Part shown: positions 18,314-26,281 of the stretch, in pieces
Layout of the letters: the number at the start of each line of letters is the position of its first letter
How positions within the stretch are numbered: position 1 is the first letter of the stretch
Source: an uncultured bacterium
Lineage (GTDB): Bacteria; Patescibacteriota; Saccharimonadia; Saccharimonadales; Saccharimonadaceae
Assembly: GCA_903952435.1 (NCBI GenBank)
Contig: CAJBFN010000011.1
Coordinates: forward strand, 1-54,645
Direction: 5' to 3'
DNA: 54,645 nt
Made by a program: the position numbers and the translations under genes
Notes under the pieces: generated by a model
Told to the model about the DNA's origin: nothing
Databases searched by the model: none
What the model saw: only the letters and a program-made list of their open reading frames with translations

Positions 18314-19189
18314 CTAAAACTTGCCTTCATTATTTTGAAGTCTAGCAATTCGTTCTTCGATTGGCGGATGAGTGCTGAATAAACGGCCCATAATACCAGG
18401 CTTTAAAGGATTAGATATAAATAAATGAGCCGCTGATGTATTCTGTTTTTTAAGCGGTTTACCAAACTTCCGCAGTTTATCCAAAGCCGAAATCATCGAA
18501 TCTGGATTGCGAGTCGTCATTGCACTAGTCGCATCAGCCAAATATTCGCGCTGTCGACTGACAGCCATTTGGACAATAACAGCGATTATTGGCGCCAAGA
18601 TAATAACAACCAACCCAACAACCATAGCTACAGGCGAGGCATTATCATTATCGCGATCACCAAGAATAAACATTCGCATTACTATATCAGTCAAAAAGCC
18701 AATAGCACTAACCAGGCCGAATGTGATCATGCCAACACGAATATCATAATTTTGAACATGACCTATCTCATGGGCCATAACCGCCTCTAGTTCGCTGTCG
18801 CTCATTATATCAATCAAGCCAGTCGTAGCGGCTACAATAGCGTGCCTGGGATCACGACCAGTCGCAAATGCGTTAGGCGCTGGATCATCAATAATATAGA
18901 CTTTCGGCATTGGCATGCCAGTAGTAATCGACAAATTTTCGACAATTCTATAAAACCTTGGATTATCCTTTTTTTCAATTTGGCTTGCCCCAGTCATCAA
19001 AACTGACAACTTGTCGGCTATAAAATATTGAATTAATGCATAAAATCCAGCGATTACCAAAACCATATACACAATATTAGAATCACCATAATACATACTA
19101 ATAACCCAACCAATCGCACTAATAATAGCGACAAACATTATCATAATTAGAATTGTATTACGCTTATTGGCGGCGATTGCTTTATACAT
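18314..19189 (-). CDS. htpX: HtpX-like membrane M48 metalloprotease
   Basis: A 291-residue integral membrane zinc protease. Two N-terminal helices precede the catalytic motif VMAHEIGHVQN (HEIGH, about residues 139-143) and the third ligand in the REYLADATS segment (E, about 217). DDPAPNAFATGRDPRHAI is typical of HtpX. It degrades misfolded or damaged membrane proteins. It is 17 bases downstream of lemA, a widespread pairing in bacteria. Confidence 0.95.
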   Translation of the reverse strand: MYKAIAANKRNTILIMIMFVAIISAIGWVISMYYGDSNIVYMVLVIAGFYALIQYFIADKLSVLMTGASQIEKKDNPRFYRIVENLSITTGMPMPKVYIIDDPAPNAFATGRDPRHAIVAATTGLIDIMSDSELEAVMAHEIGHVQNYDIRVGMITFGLVSAIGFLTDIVMRMFILGDRDNDNASPVAMVVGLVVIILAPIIAVIVQMAVSRQREYLADATSAMTTRNPDSMISALDKLRKFGKPLKKQNTSAAHLFISNPLKPGIMGRLFSTHPPIEERIARLQNNEGKF

Positions 19190-19206
19190 ATTTTTAATTA
19201 TTAGTA

Positions 19207-19773
19207 TTAGAATTTTACGTCGACTGGTTTTTCAGCAGTTTTTTGCTCTTCGTCACTTAATTCAAAGAATTCTCGAATCACAAAACCAAACATGCCGGCA
19301 ATGATATTACTTGGGAAAGTTTGAATTTTAGTATTTAAATCACGAACACCGCCATTGTAGAATCGGCGAGATGCTTGAATTTTATCTTCAGTGTCGACCA
19401 ATTCTTGTTGCAATTCGGTGAAATTTTGACTAGCCTTCAAGTCTGGATAACTTTCGGCAACTGCGAACAAGCTTTTTAAAGCACCCGTAAATTCACCATC
19501 AGCTGCAGCCGTCTCTTTGACGCCTTTTGCGTTTAATGCGTTAGCACGAGCTTCTGTAACAGCCGTAAACACACCACTTTCATGTTTTGCATATCCTTTT
19601 ACTGTTTCGACAAGATTTGGAATCAAATCCAGCCTTCGTTTTAATTGAACTGTTATATCACTCCAGGCTTCGTCAACCCGAACACGCAAAGTTACAAGTG
19701 AGTTATATATAGCCCCTAAAATTATTGCTAATAAAACTACAATTCCTACGATAATCCATACAATATTGTCCAT
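19207..19773 (-). CDS. lemA: LemA family protein
   Basis: A 188-residue protein with an N-terminal membrane helix (residues 4-26) followed by a long helical bundle. Diagnostic stretches are [38 protein letters not shown], and the SRRFYN..VRDLN...[11 protein letters not shown] end. LemA proteins are membrane-anchored with an exterior coiled bundle and often co-occur with HtpX. The ribosome-binding site is AAGGGG. It leads the lemA-htpX-membrane protein-ligA-mazG-ZIP run, with a TATAAT box about 35 bases upstream. Confidence 0.95.
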   Translation of the reverse strand: MDNIVWIIVGIVVLLAIILGAIYNSLVTLRVRVDEAWSDITVQLKRRLDLIPNLVETVKGYAKHESGVFTAVTEARANALNAKGVKETAAADGEFTGALKSLFAVAESYPDLKASQNFTELQQELVDTEDKIQASRRFYNGGVRDLNTKIQTFPSNIIAGMFGFVIREFFELSDEEQKTAEKPVDVKF

Positions 19774-19883
19774 ATTTTCCCCTTAAGTTATAAAATTACT
19801 ATATATATTATAGCAAAAATATAAAAATTAAATAAGCCATTCAGAATCGCAAAAGCCCTCCGTCGCTAAAGCTATGGAGGACA

Positions 19884-19938
19884 ATTAAAAATAGCCTCGT
19901 AAGAGGCTGTTTTTAATTGGTGCGCAGAGCGGGACTTG
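19884..19938 (-). repeat. Truncated tRNA-Leu 3' end with its own terminator (element A)
   Basis: Bases 19917-19938 are a 22-base exact copy of 20106-20127, which is the CCA end, acceptor and 3' T stem of tRNA-Leu(TAA). The copy stops inside the T loop. Next to it is a separate terminator hairpin, in which AATAGCCTC pairs with GAGGCT(G)TTTTT around GTAA. This is a duplicated tRNA end, not a functional tRNA. Confidence 0.75.
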
Positions 19939-20066
19939 GTCACGTTCCGCTACCCCAAAAATTCACGATTGCAAACATAGTTTGCATCGGAATATTTCCT
20001 TGCGAACTGCCACTGGCAGTTCTCACCCACAAGGCTTTCCCTACGGGTTCAAAACTCAATCTATAT
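19939..20066. other. Palindrome-rich spacer between truncated and intact tRNA-Leu
   Basis: The gap 19774-20109 contains no gene. Besides the fragment above it has hairpins GCAAAC/GTTTGC (19971-19985) and ACTGCC/GGCAGT (about 20012-20026). Both motifs recur in the spacer next to tRNA-Val, near 33456-33472 and 33530-33550. Confidence 0.55.
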
Positions 20067-20109
20067 ACCAAAGTAAAATAGCCTCCCGAGGGAAGCTATT
20101 TTACTTTGG
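20066..20109 (-). terminator. Terminator of tRNA-Leu(TAA)
   Basis: A 16-bp perfect stem: CCAAAG plus TAAAATAGC on one side pairs with GCTATTTTA plus CTTTGG on the other, around a CTCCCGAGGGA loop. The outer bases of the stem are the CCA end of the tRNA itself. Confidence 0.8.
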
Positions 20110-20192
20110 TGCGCAGAGCGGGACTTGAACCCGCAAGGCTGTAAAGCCAAGAGATTTTAAGTCTCTCGTGTATACCATTCCACCATCCGCGC
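20110..20192 (-). tRNA. tRNA-Leu (TAA)
   Basis: Read on the minus strand it begins GCGCGGATGG and ends TCTGCGC A with CCA encoded. The anticodon stem AGAGA/TCTCT has a loop with anticodon TAA. A variable arm (TGGCTTTACAGCC) marks it as a class II tRNA, as expected for leucine. The T arm GCGGG/CCCGC is intact. Confidence 0.95.
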
Positions 20193-20288
20193 ATTTTAAC
20201 TTTACTATCTTATTTTTAGCACAAAATTACACTAAAATCCACAGTAATATGAAGAAATCTTTTAACAATCGACAGAAATTTTTTAATA

Positions 20289-20990
20289 TCAGCTGTTTTT
20301 CAATATTTTTTTATACCTAATTCCGAAAACAATCAAAAATATTAATATTAAAGATATCGAAACTATCACGCTTAACATAGAATTATCTATAAGCATGTAA
20401 ATTAAACAAGCACCTCCAAGAACATTGCCAACTATACTAACGATCTTACTATGTTTCTTTAATTCTTTTAGCATTGTAATGTTTTTTTGATTGTTTCCAT
20501 TCAAAACAGTCCCTCTATTTGCTTTCTTTTGCATATATATTAAGAAAATCGTTATTAATAAAAAGAACAATCCAAAACCAATGAATCCTATCGTGGCTCT
20601 TAAACTATTGTTGTTTGTAACTCTTGCAAATTGTGATGGATTTTGACTATTAATATAAATTTCATAACTATTACCCATATTCTCTTCTTCTGTAAAACCA
20701 TCATATGAAGGAATTTTAGAGCTATAGTATTTGCCTTCAAAAATCCATTCATAATATTTAGTATCATATTTATTACCATTAAGAGATGTTCTTGTCACGG
20801 GATATGTTATTGCTTGTACAATAATATTTTTTCCTTTAAGATCTATAAATGTTTTATAATCTAGAAAAGTGGAAACAGCCATTATTGTAAGAATAATAGT
20901 AAAAAACCAACCACATATTATTGGAATTCTAAATTTCTTCTTTAATGCTAAATTTATCCCAATAATAGCTCCTCCAATATTTTCAATCAT
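20289..20990 (-). CDS. DUF3592-like membrane protein
   Basis: About 233 residues from the ATG at 20990, which has AAAGGGTGG before it; a GTG at 21002 is an alternative. It has a membrane helix near the N terminus (about 25-45), an exterior beta domain (VQAITYPVTRTSLNGNKY, YEWIFEGKYYSSKIP, NSYEIYINSQNPSQFA) typical of DUF3592, then two or three more helices and a basic end. The gene is visibly poorer in G and C than its neighbours and sits alone between tRNA-Leu and tRNA-Cys, so it may be acquired. The function of the family is unknown. Confidence 0.7.
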   Translation of the reverse strand: MIENIGGAIIGINLALKKKFRIPIICGWFFTIILTIMAVSTFLDYKTFIDLKGKNIIVQAITYPVTRTSLNGNKYDTKYYEWIFEGKYYSSKIPSYDGFTEEENMGNSYEIYINSQNPSQFARVTNNNSLRATIGFIGFGLFFLLITIFLIYMQKKANRGTVLNGNNQKNITMLKELKKHSKIVSIVGNVLGGACLIYMLIDNSMLSVIVSISLILIFLIVFGIRYKKILKNS

Positions 20991-21043
20991 ACCTAATACC
21001 ACCCTTTCTTTAAAACTCTAACGTCTGATTCAACCTTATTTGG

Positions 21044-21114
21044 AGGCACGTGTGGGAGTCGAACCCACTTAAAAGGTTTTGCAGACCTCTACGTAACCGT
21101 TCCGTCAACGCGCC
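21044..21114 (-). tRNA. tRNA-Cys (GCA)
   Basis: On the minus strand it begins GGCGCGT and ends ACGTGCC T with CCA encoded (21041-21043 complement). The anticodon loop is CTGCAAA with anticodon GCA. The T arm GTGGG/CCCAC with TTCGACT loop is good. Confidence 0.93.
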
Positions 21115-21172
21115 ATGCGTGAACATATTATAACAGACACGTTTATCATTTTATAAAATGTAGCCTATTTTG

Positions 21173-21490
21173 CTACATTTGTTTTGAGACTAAATCAAGC
21201 AAACTAGCCTTTGACGTCATCCCTATAGCTTGGTCAACCACGTTGCCATCTTTAAAAACTAAAAATGCTGGCAGGCCTGTAACACCAATTTCCTGCACAA
21301 GATCCATCTCTATAGAAGCGTCTAATTTTGCAAAATCGGCCTTATCTTTTAGCTCCTCGCTGACAGATTCTAAAATCGGCTCCATCGCACGGCAAGGACC
21401 ACACCAAGGAGCCCATATATCCAATAAAACAACTTTTTTTGATTGTAAAACTTCTGTTGTAAAGTTACTTTTTGTTATTATTTTCACCAT
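21173..21490 (-). CDS. trxA: Thioredoxin
   Basis: A 105-residue thioredoxin with the active site WAPWCGPC, preceded by VLLDI and followed by cis-proline TGLPAFLVFKDG. The start at 21490 is chosen because AAAGGGGGAC lies just before that ATG; the longer reading frame adds 19 hydrophobic residues upstream of this site. It is divergent from the class II ribonucleotide reductase, for which thioredoxin is a usual electron donor. It is therefore likely a functional partner. Confidence 0.95.
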   Translation of the reverse strand: MVKIITKSNFTTEVLQSKKVVLLDIWAPWCGPCRAMEPILESVSEELKDKADFAKLDASIEMDLVQEIGVTGLPAFLVFKDGNVVDQAIGMTSKASLLDLVSKQM

Positions 21491-21534
21491 GTCCCCCTTT
21501 GATATTTGTATGAATGTAATAATAACAATTATCG

Positions 21535-21564
21535 TTGACATACGCAATATATAGCGCTTATACT
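21535..21564 (+). promoter_or_regulatory. Sigma-70 promoter of the B12-dependent RNR gene
   Basis: TTGACA (21535-21540) and TATACT (21559-21564) are separated by 18 bases. The leader is only about 35 bases, and no cobalamin riboswitch fits in it. The ribosome-binding site is GAGAGGA at about 21593. Confidence 0.75.
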
Positions 21565-21605
21565 ACAACACAGACACAACATATGGGGATATGAGAGGAT
21601 TAAAA

Positions 21606-24191
21606 ATGAAAGAAACAACACAACAAACTACAATTTTAGATGAATCTAATAAAATTGAAGAAATACAAAAAATAGGTCGTGATATACCAAAGCCGCCAGA
21701 AAATCTACCAGAGCCAAAGCTAAGCGATAATGCATGGTATATTGGTCGCACTCGCTATGCCAGACGTGACATAAATGGACAACCAATTGAAAGCGCCAAA
21801 GAACTGTTTTGGCGAGTCGCTTATAATATTGCTACTGCCGAAAGAATATATAATAACAACGAAAAAAACCACCTATCAGTAGCCGTCAAATTTTACAATC
21901 TAATATCTAGTCGAAAATTTATGCCCGGCACTCCAATCTTACTAAATGCTGGGAAACCAAATCAGCAACTTTCATCGTGTTTTGTACTTCCAGTACCAGA
22001 TAGCCTTAATGGAATCATGCAAACAGCAACAGAAATGGCGATGATACATAAATCAGGTGGCGGCACAGGCTTTTCTTTTTCAAGATTACGCCCAAGAAAC
22101 GATCTTTTAGCATCCTCAGGCGGTTCTACGACCGGACCAATATCGTTTATGCAAATGTACAACGACATAACTGGCTCGATACGACAGGGCGGCGTCCGAC
22201 GCGGCGCCAATATGGGAATACTGCATTATAATCATCCAGACATATTACTGTTTGCCATTTACAAACTAGATGAATTCTCTCTTACTAACTTCAATATCTC
22301 GATTACGACCAGCAAAGAATTTTTTGATCAAATTAAGATTGACGAGAAGCTATTAGGTGAAGACTACGAGAGAAACTTTGACTTTGACGGGTTAGTCGAA
22401 AAAGCTCGAGAGGCCCTACAAACTCGAGATCAAGATTTAAAACAAGTTAGACTTGATTCTGTAGTCGCACAACTTAAAGACTGGTGCAAAGAAGAAACGC
22501 CAGGTTACGGCTATCCATTGATCAACCCTCGTAATGATTTTGAAGTTGGTCGACTAAACGCTAAAAAAGTATTTGACCTAATTACTCGATTTGCTTGGCA
22601 ATATGGCGATCCTGGAATGATATTTATGGATAAGGTTAACAACTCTAGAGCTAATCCGACACCACTACTCGGCCAAATTGAAGCCACCAACCCATGTGGC
22701 GAACAGCCGCTATTGCCTTATGACGCCTGTAACCTTGGAGCTGTAAATTTATCCTTGTTTGTAGATGTAAAAAATAATGACTTTGACTGGGACGCACTTC
22801 GTAAAACCGTTCACTTGTCAGTTCAATTTCTAGATAATGTGCTGGATATGAATGATTACCCAATCGAAAAAGTTCGAGAAATGGTAAAGCAAATCCGCCG
22901 TATTGGCCTTGGAATTATGGGCTTTGCAGATGCATTGTTAATTATGGATATCGGATATAACACCGACGAAGGTGTCGAAATGGCCGAGCGAGTAATGAAG
23001 TTTATACAACAAGAAGCCGACACAGCATCGTCAGAATTAGCCTCAAAGCGCGGCGTATTCCTTGCATATAAAGGATCTATCTACGACAAGCCAGGCGAGA
23101 TAACACCACGCAACGGCGCCAGGACAACAATTGCCCCAACTGGCACGACAGCCATGCTAGCCGACGCCTCAAGCGGCTGTGAACCATTATTTGCGCTGAC
23201 TTACTCAAAAAATACAATTGAAGGCAAAAGGATGTTTGAATCCAGCCCATATTTTATAGCCGCCCTAAAAAAGCGAGGTATATATTCCGAGGAGCTACTT
23301 GAACAGATTCAAGATAATAAAGGATCAATCCAAAGCATAGAATCAATTCCTGGAGATATAAGAAAAACATTCGTCGTTTCAAGCGACATTAGTCCAGAAT
23401 GGCATCTAAAAGTTCAAGCTGCTTTTCAAAAATACGTAGACAGCGCCATCTCTAAAACTATAAACTTTCCAAATAACGCAGGCGTAGAAGATATAAGATC
23501 TGCATATTTAATGGCTCACGAAATAGGCTGTCGAGGTATCACAATTTACCGTGACGGTAGCCGAGAAAAACAAGTTCTTGAAACCAAAAAAGAAGCATCG
23601 TATTACGACAAACTCGATGGATCAAAAACTGAAAAAAACGAAATAATCGAGCAAGTTCCTAACGAGTTAATAAGATTAAAAAATAGACCAGATGTACTCA
23701 GTGGCCGAACACACAAAGTCAACACCCCATTAGGAAAGGCCTTCATTTCAATAAATGAAGATGATAATGGTAATATATTTGAAATATTCATTAATGTTGG
23801 CCGAGCCGGATCAGATATAACTGCCGATGCCGAAGCAATCGGACGTTTAATCTCACTGGCCTTTAGAATACCTTCAAATTATACTTCCGACCAAATCGCC
23901 CAAAAAGTCATCGCTCAACTTCGTGGCATCGGTGGCTCTGGATCAACTGGATTTGGTGCTGATCGTGTCAGGTCACTAGCCGATGCCATAGCAAAAGTCA
24001 TCGAACACCACCAGGCAACAAAGACAACCTTGATCGTAAAAGAAGAAAGTCAACAAGTTGAAACCATATCACTTTGGGAGGCTCCAAAATCAAATACATT
24101 AACTGATATGTGTCCCGAATGTGGAACGGCTAGCCTAAGGTTTATCGAAGGTTGCCAAAAATGCGAATCATGTGGATTTAGTAAATGTTAA
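21606..24191 (+). CDS. nrdJ: Adenosylcobalamin-dependent (class II) ribonucleotide reductase
   Basis: An 861-residue enzyme that reduces ribonucleotides to deoxyribonucleotides with B12. The start is the ATG at 21606 with GAGAGGA upstream. Markers: HKSGGGTGFSFSRLRP, RRGANMGIL, the active-site NPCGEQPL (N-x-C-x-E, cysteine radical site), YDACNLGAVNLSLF, TIAPTGTTAMLADASSGCEPLFAL, a TSCPD-type domain late in the protein, and a C-terminal redox CxxC pair (MCPECG, CESCGFSKC). No radical-generating partner is needed in class II. Immediately downstream are a cobalamin-uptake-like pair, and trxA is divergent. Confidence 0.95.
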   Translation: MKETTQQTTILDESNKIEEIQKIGRDIPKPPENLPEPKLSDNAWYIGRTRYARRDINGQPIESAKELFWRVAYNIATAERIYNNNEKNHLSVAVKFYNLISSRKFMPGTPILLNAGKPNQQLSSCFVLPVPDSLNGIMQTATEMAMIHKSGGGTGFSFSRLRPRNDLLASSGGSTTGPISFMQMYNDITGSIRQGGVRRGANMGILHYNHPDILLFAIYKLDEFSLTNFNISITTSKEFFDQIKIDEKLLGEDYERNFDFDGLVEKAREALQTRDQDLKQVRLDSVVAQLKDWCKEETPGYGYPLINPRNDFEVGRLNAKKVFDLITRFAWQYGDPGMIFMDKVNNSRANPTPLLGQIEATNPCGEQPLLPYDACNLGAVNLSLFVDVKNNDFDWDALRKTVHLSVQFLDNVLDMNDYPIEKVREMVKQIRRIGLGIMGFADALLIMDIGYNTDEGVEMAERVMKFIQQEADTASSELASKRGVFLAYKGSIYDKPGEITPRNGARTTIAPTGTTAMLADASSGCEPLFALTYSKNTIEGKRMFESSPYFIAALKKRGIYSEELLEQIQDNKGSIQSIESIPGDIRKTFVVSSDISPEWHLKVQAAFQKYVDSAISKTINFPNNAGVEDIRSAYLMAHEIGCRGITIYRDGSREKQVLETKKEASYYDKLDGSKTEKNEIIEQVPNELIRLKNRPDVLSGRTHKVNTPLGKAFISINEDDNGNIFEIFINVGRAGSDITADAEAIGRLISLAFRIPSNYTSDQIAQKVIAQLRGIGGSGSTGFGADRVRSLADAIAKVIEHHQATKTTLIVKEESQQVETISLWEAPKSNTLTDMCPECGTASLRFIEGCQKCESCGFSKC

Positions 24192-24217
24192 TTAAAAAAT
24201 AATAAGGAGATAAAACA

Positions 24218-24607
24218 ATGAAAAAACAAATATTAACCTACGTTATAGTCGTGCTTGTAGCAATCGGAGTAATAGCTGGTGGTTTTTACGGATACCAGGC
24301 TTTAACTGCTAAAAAATCAGATTCAACAATAATCGCTAATAGTTGCGAAACATCTAATAACGGCCGAACAGTGACATACAAAGGAGAAGACGGAATAACC
24401 GCATTAGCTTTGTTAAATAAAAATTGCCAAACTGAATCTACCGGACAAGGCGAATCGTCTTTTATAACAAAAATCAACGGCGTTGAAGCTAATTCCAGTA
24501 ATGAATTTTGGTCATTCAAAGTAAATGGCGAGATGGCAATGGTTGGCGCCGGTAGTCACACAACCAATAGCAGCGAAACAATAACCTGGGAATTAAGCCC
24601 TTTCTAA
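24218..24607 (+). CDS. Membrane-anchored DUF4430 protein, possible cobalamin-binding
   Basis: A 129-residue protein with an N-terminal membrane anchor (residues about 6-27) and an exterior domain of about 85 residues. The domain has GEDGITALALLNKNC, SSFITKINGVEANSSNEFWSFKVNGE and SETITWELSPF, the DUF4430 pattern that is related to the C-terminal domain of transcobalamin/intrinsic factor. Two cysteines (in SCETS and NKNCQ) may form a disulfide. It follows nrdJ by 26 bases with an AAGGAG ribosome-binding site and precedes an ECF S-component-like gene by 10. It is inferred to capture B12 at the cell surface. Confidence 0.75.
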   Translation: MKKQILTYVIVVLVAIGVIAGGFYGYQALTAKKSDSTIIANSCETSNNGRTVTYKGEDGITALALLNKNCQTESTGQGESSFITKINGVEANSSNEFWSFKVNGEMAMVGAGSHTTNSSETITWELSPF

Positions 24608-24617
24608 AGGATAAAAA

Positions 24618-25184
24618 ATGAAAGATAACAAAACATTAATATTTAAAATCTTATTAGCCTCGACACTTGTAGCCATAGCAGTAACTTGGCGAATTATAAA
24701 TCACAATTATAGTTTTGCGCCAAACCTAGAGCTTGTAACCGTTGGCGCTGTTTTGGCGGCAATTGCGCTAGGCGCCAGTTGGGCTATTATTGTGCCGTTG
24801 GCGGCTATAATAATCTCAGACTTAATCATCGGCAATTCGTCAATATTTATATTTACTTGGGGCTCATTTGCCTTAATTGGCGCCGGATCAATTTTGCTGG
24901 CAAAATTGAATAAACAACCAAAAAAACAATTGCTTGCATCAGCTGGATTTGCAGTTGCCGGATCTTTTACATTCTTCATCATCACTAATCTTGGCGTTTG
25001 GTTGCAAGGATGGTATCCGGCGACAATAGCCGGCCTGACAGCCTGTTTTACTTTAGCAATTCCGTTTTATCGTACAATGTTAATCGGCAATTTAATAATC
25101 GTACCTGTTAGCGTATCAATCTATCAATTAGTTCGCGCTAAAATAGTTGCAAAAAACCTAGTAATCGATTCCTCGGTTAGCTAA
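24618..25184 (+). CDS. ECF transporter S-component-like membrane protein (DUF6580-like)
   Basis: A 188-residue protein with about five to six hydrophobic helices. The sequence NLELVTVGAVLAAIALG and WGSFALIGAGSILLAKLN resembles the vitamin-uptake S components grouped with ECF transporters. S components bind the vitamin and dock on a shared energizing module (EcfT and two ATPases), which is not in this window. Its position between the DUF4430 gene and the cobalamin adenosyltransferase supports B12 or a corrinoid as substrate, but that is contextual inference. It ends in a convergent 27-base overlap with the adenosyltransferase gene. Confidence 0.75.
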   Translation: MKDNKTLIFKILLASTLVAIAVTWRIINHNYSFAPNLELVTVGAVLAAIALGASWAIIVPLAAIIISDLIIGNSSIFIFTWGSFALIGAGSILLAKLNKQPKKQLLASAGFAVAGSFTFFIITNLGVWLQGWYPATIAGLTACFTLAIPFYRTMLIGNLIIVPVSVSIYQLVRAKIVAKNLVIDSSVS

Positions 25185-25724
25185 AATTTTGTCATCAAAG
25201 TGATGCTTTAATTGAGTCATGTCGGTAGCAATATCGACAAGATCAATTAATTCCATCGGAAAATCACGTCCAGTTAGACATAGATTAGTCATATTATTTT
25301 TATCGGTCATAAGCTTTTTAACATCATCGACACTAATCAAGCCTTCGTGAACGGCATTATTAATCTCGTCACAAATAACCAATTGGTACTCGCCACTGGT
25401 TGCCGCCCGGTAGGCTAAATCGTAAGTTTTACGCGCCTCGGCAATATGCTGTTCGGGTGGCAAGTTAGAGCTTAGCTCGCCAGCATTATAAAAACCAGCT
25501 CCTCCCTTATAAAATGTTATCTTGTCGCCGTAAACCGGCTTTATGGCATTAATAAAAGTGTGTTCACCTGAATCCCATAATTTTATAAATTGGACAAAAG
25601 CAACCTTCCATCCTGTACCTAATGCCCTAGCCATAAGGCCAACACCTGCGGTTGTCTTGCCCTTACCTGCACCTGTATATACCACCGTAACACTGTCTTT
25701 TTGTTTAAAATCTTCAAATACCAT
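25158..25724 (-). CDS. cobO: Cob(I)alamin adenosyltransferase (CobO/BtuR type)
   Basis: About 188 residues from the ATG at 25724; the reading frame extends 12 residues further upstream without better support. It has the P-loop YTGAGKGKTTAGVGL (about 16-30), ICDEINNAVHEGLI, the LTGRDFPMELIDLVD segment and the TDMTQLKHHF end, all typical of CobA/CobO/BtuR. It transfers adenosyl from ATP to reduced corrinoid, making the cofactor for class II RNR. It is convergent with the S-component gene. Confidence 0.93.
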   Translation of the reverse strand: MVFEDFKQKDSVTVVYTGAGKGKTTAGVGLMARALGTGWKVAFVQFIKLWDSGEHTFINAIKPVYGDKITFYKGGAGFYNAGELSSNLPPEQHIAEARKTYDLAYRAATSGEYQLVICDEINNAVHEGLISVDDVKKLMTDKNNMTNLCLTGRDFPMELIDLVDIATDMTQLKHHFDDKILANRGIDY

Positions 25725-25855
25725 AACAAGATTATATACTATTTTGACCAAGGTAGCCATGAGTGTTACAACTAGAAAAAAGCCTTAGAAATAACCATTA
25801 GCGTAAAAATCATTATGATATAATGTAAGTGTCAACTAATAAAAGGGAGGTACAT

Positions 25856-26059
25856 GTGAAAGCATTGAACATCACGGCATTAGTATTAACTATAATCGGC
25901 GGCATCAATTGGGGACTAGTTGGTTTCTTCAATTACAACCTAGTAGATGGCTTATTTGGCGCGGGCTCCACACTAGCAGCAATCGTATATATGATTGTTG
26001 GAATAGCCTCAGTCTGGGCTCTTGTCACGCTAATGATGAAATCTTCAAAAGAAGAATAG
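25856..26059 (+). CDS. DUF378 small membrane protein
   Basis: A 67-residue two-helix membrane protein: VKALNITALVLTIIGGINWGLVGFF and LAAIVYMIVGIASVWALVTLM, a DUF378 (YuzA-like) pattern. GTG at 25856 is the better start because GGGAGG precedes it directly; the longer frame's ATG at 25829 has no ribosome-binding site. A TATAAT box lies near 25820. A terminator follows. The role is unknown. Confidence 0.85.
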   Translation: MKALNITALVLTIIGGINWGLVGFFNYNLVDGLFGAGSTLAAIVYMIVGIASVWALVTLMMKSSKEE

Positions 26060-26074
26060 TCCTCACGACAATAA

Positions 26075-26105
26075 AAAATCGACTCTAAATGAGTCGATTT
26101 TTTAT
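26075..26105 (+). terminator. Terminator after the DUF378 gene
   Basis: AAATCGACTC (26076-26085) pairs with GAGTCGATTT (26091-26100), followed by TTTTATTT. The remaining gap 26106-26281 shows nothing else clear, apart from a weak A/T hairpin near 26240-26270 that could end the collagen gene on the minus strand. Confidence 0.85.
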
Positions 26106-26281
26106 TTGGCGCAGTATATGAAAGAAAGTTTTCACGAAATAAACAGCGAGATAGGTTAATGGAGAGATATATTAGCAATTCCCTATCAAGAATACTCATT
26201 AAATAAGTGAGGCTTGAAACTTACGCTATTACGATACATAAAAACCCAATTGACTCAGTTTTTATAATTTTTACACAAAAG

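Noticed and set aside
21565-21605. A cobalamin riboswitch before nrdJ
   Set aside because: The leader is only about 35 bases and lacks the B12-box and stems; the riboswitch needs over 150 bases.
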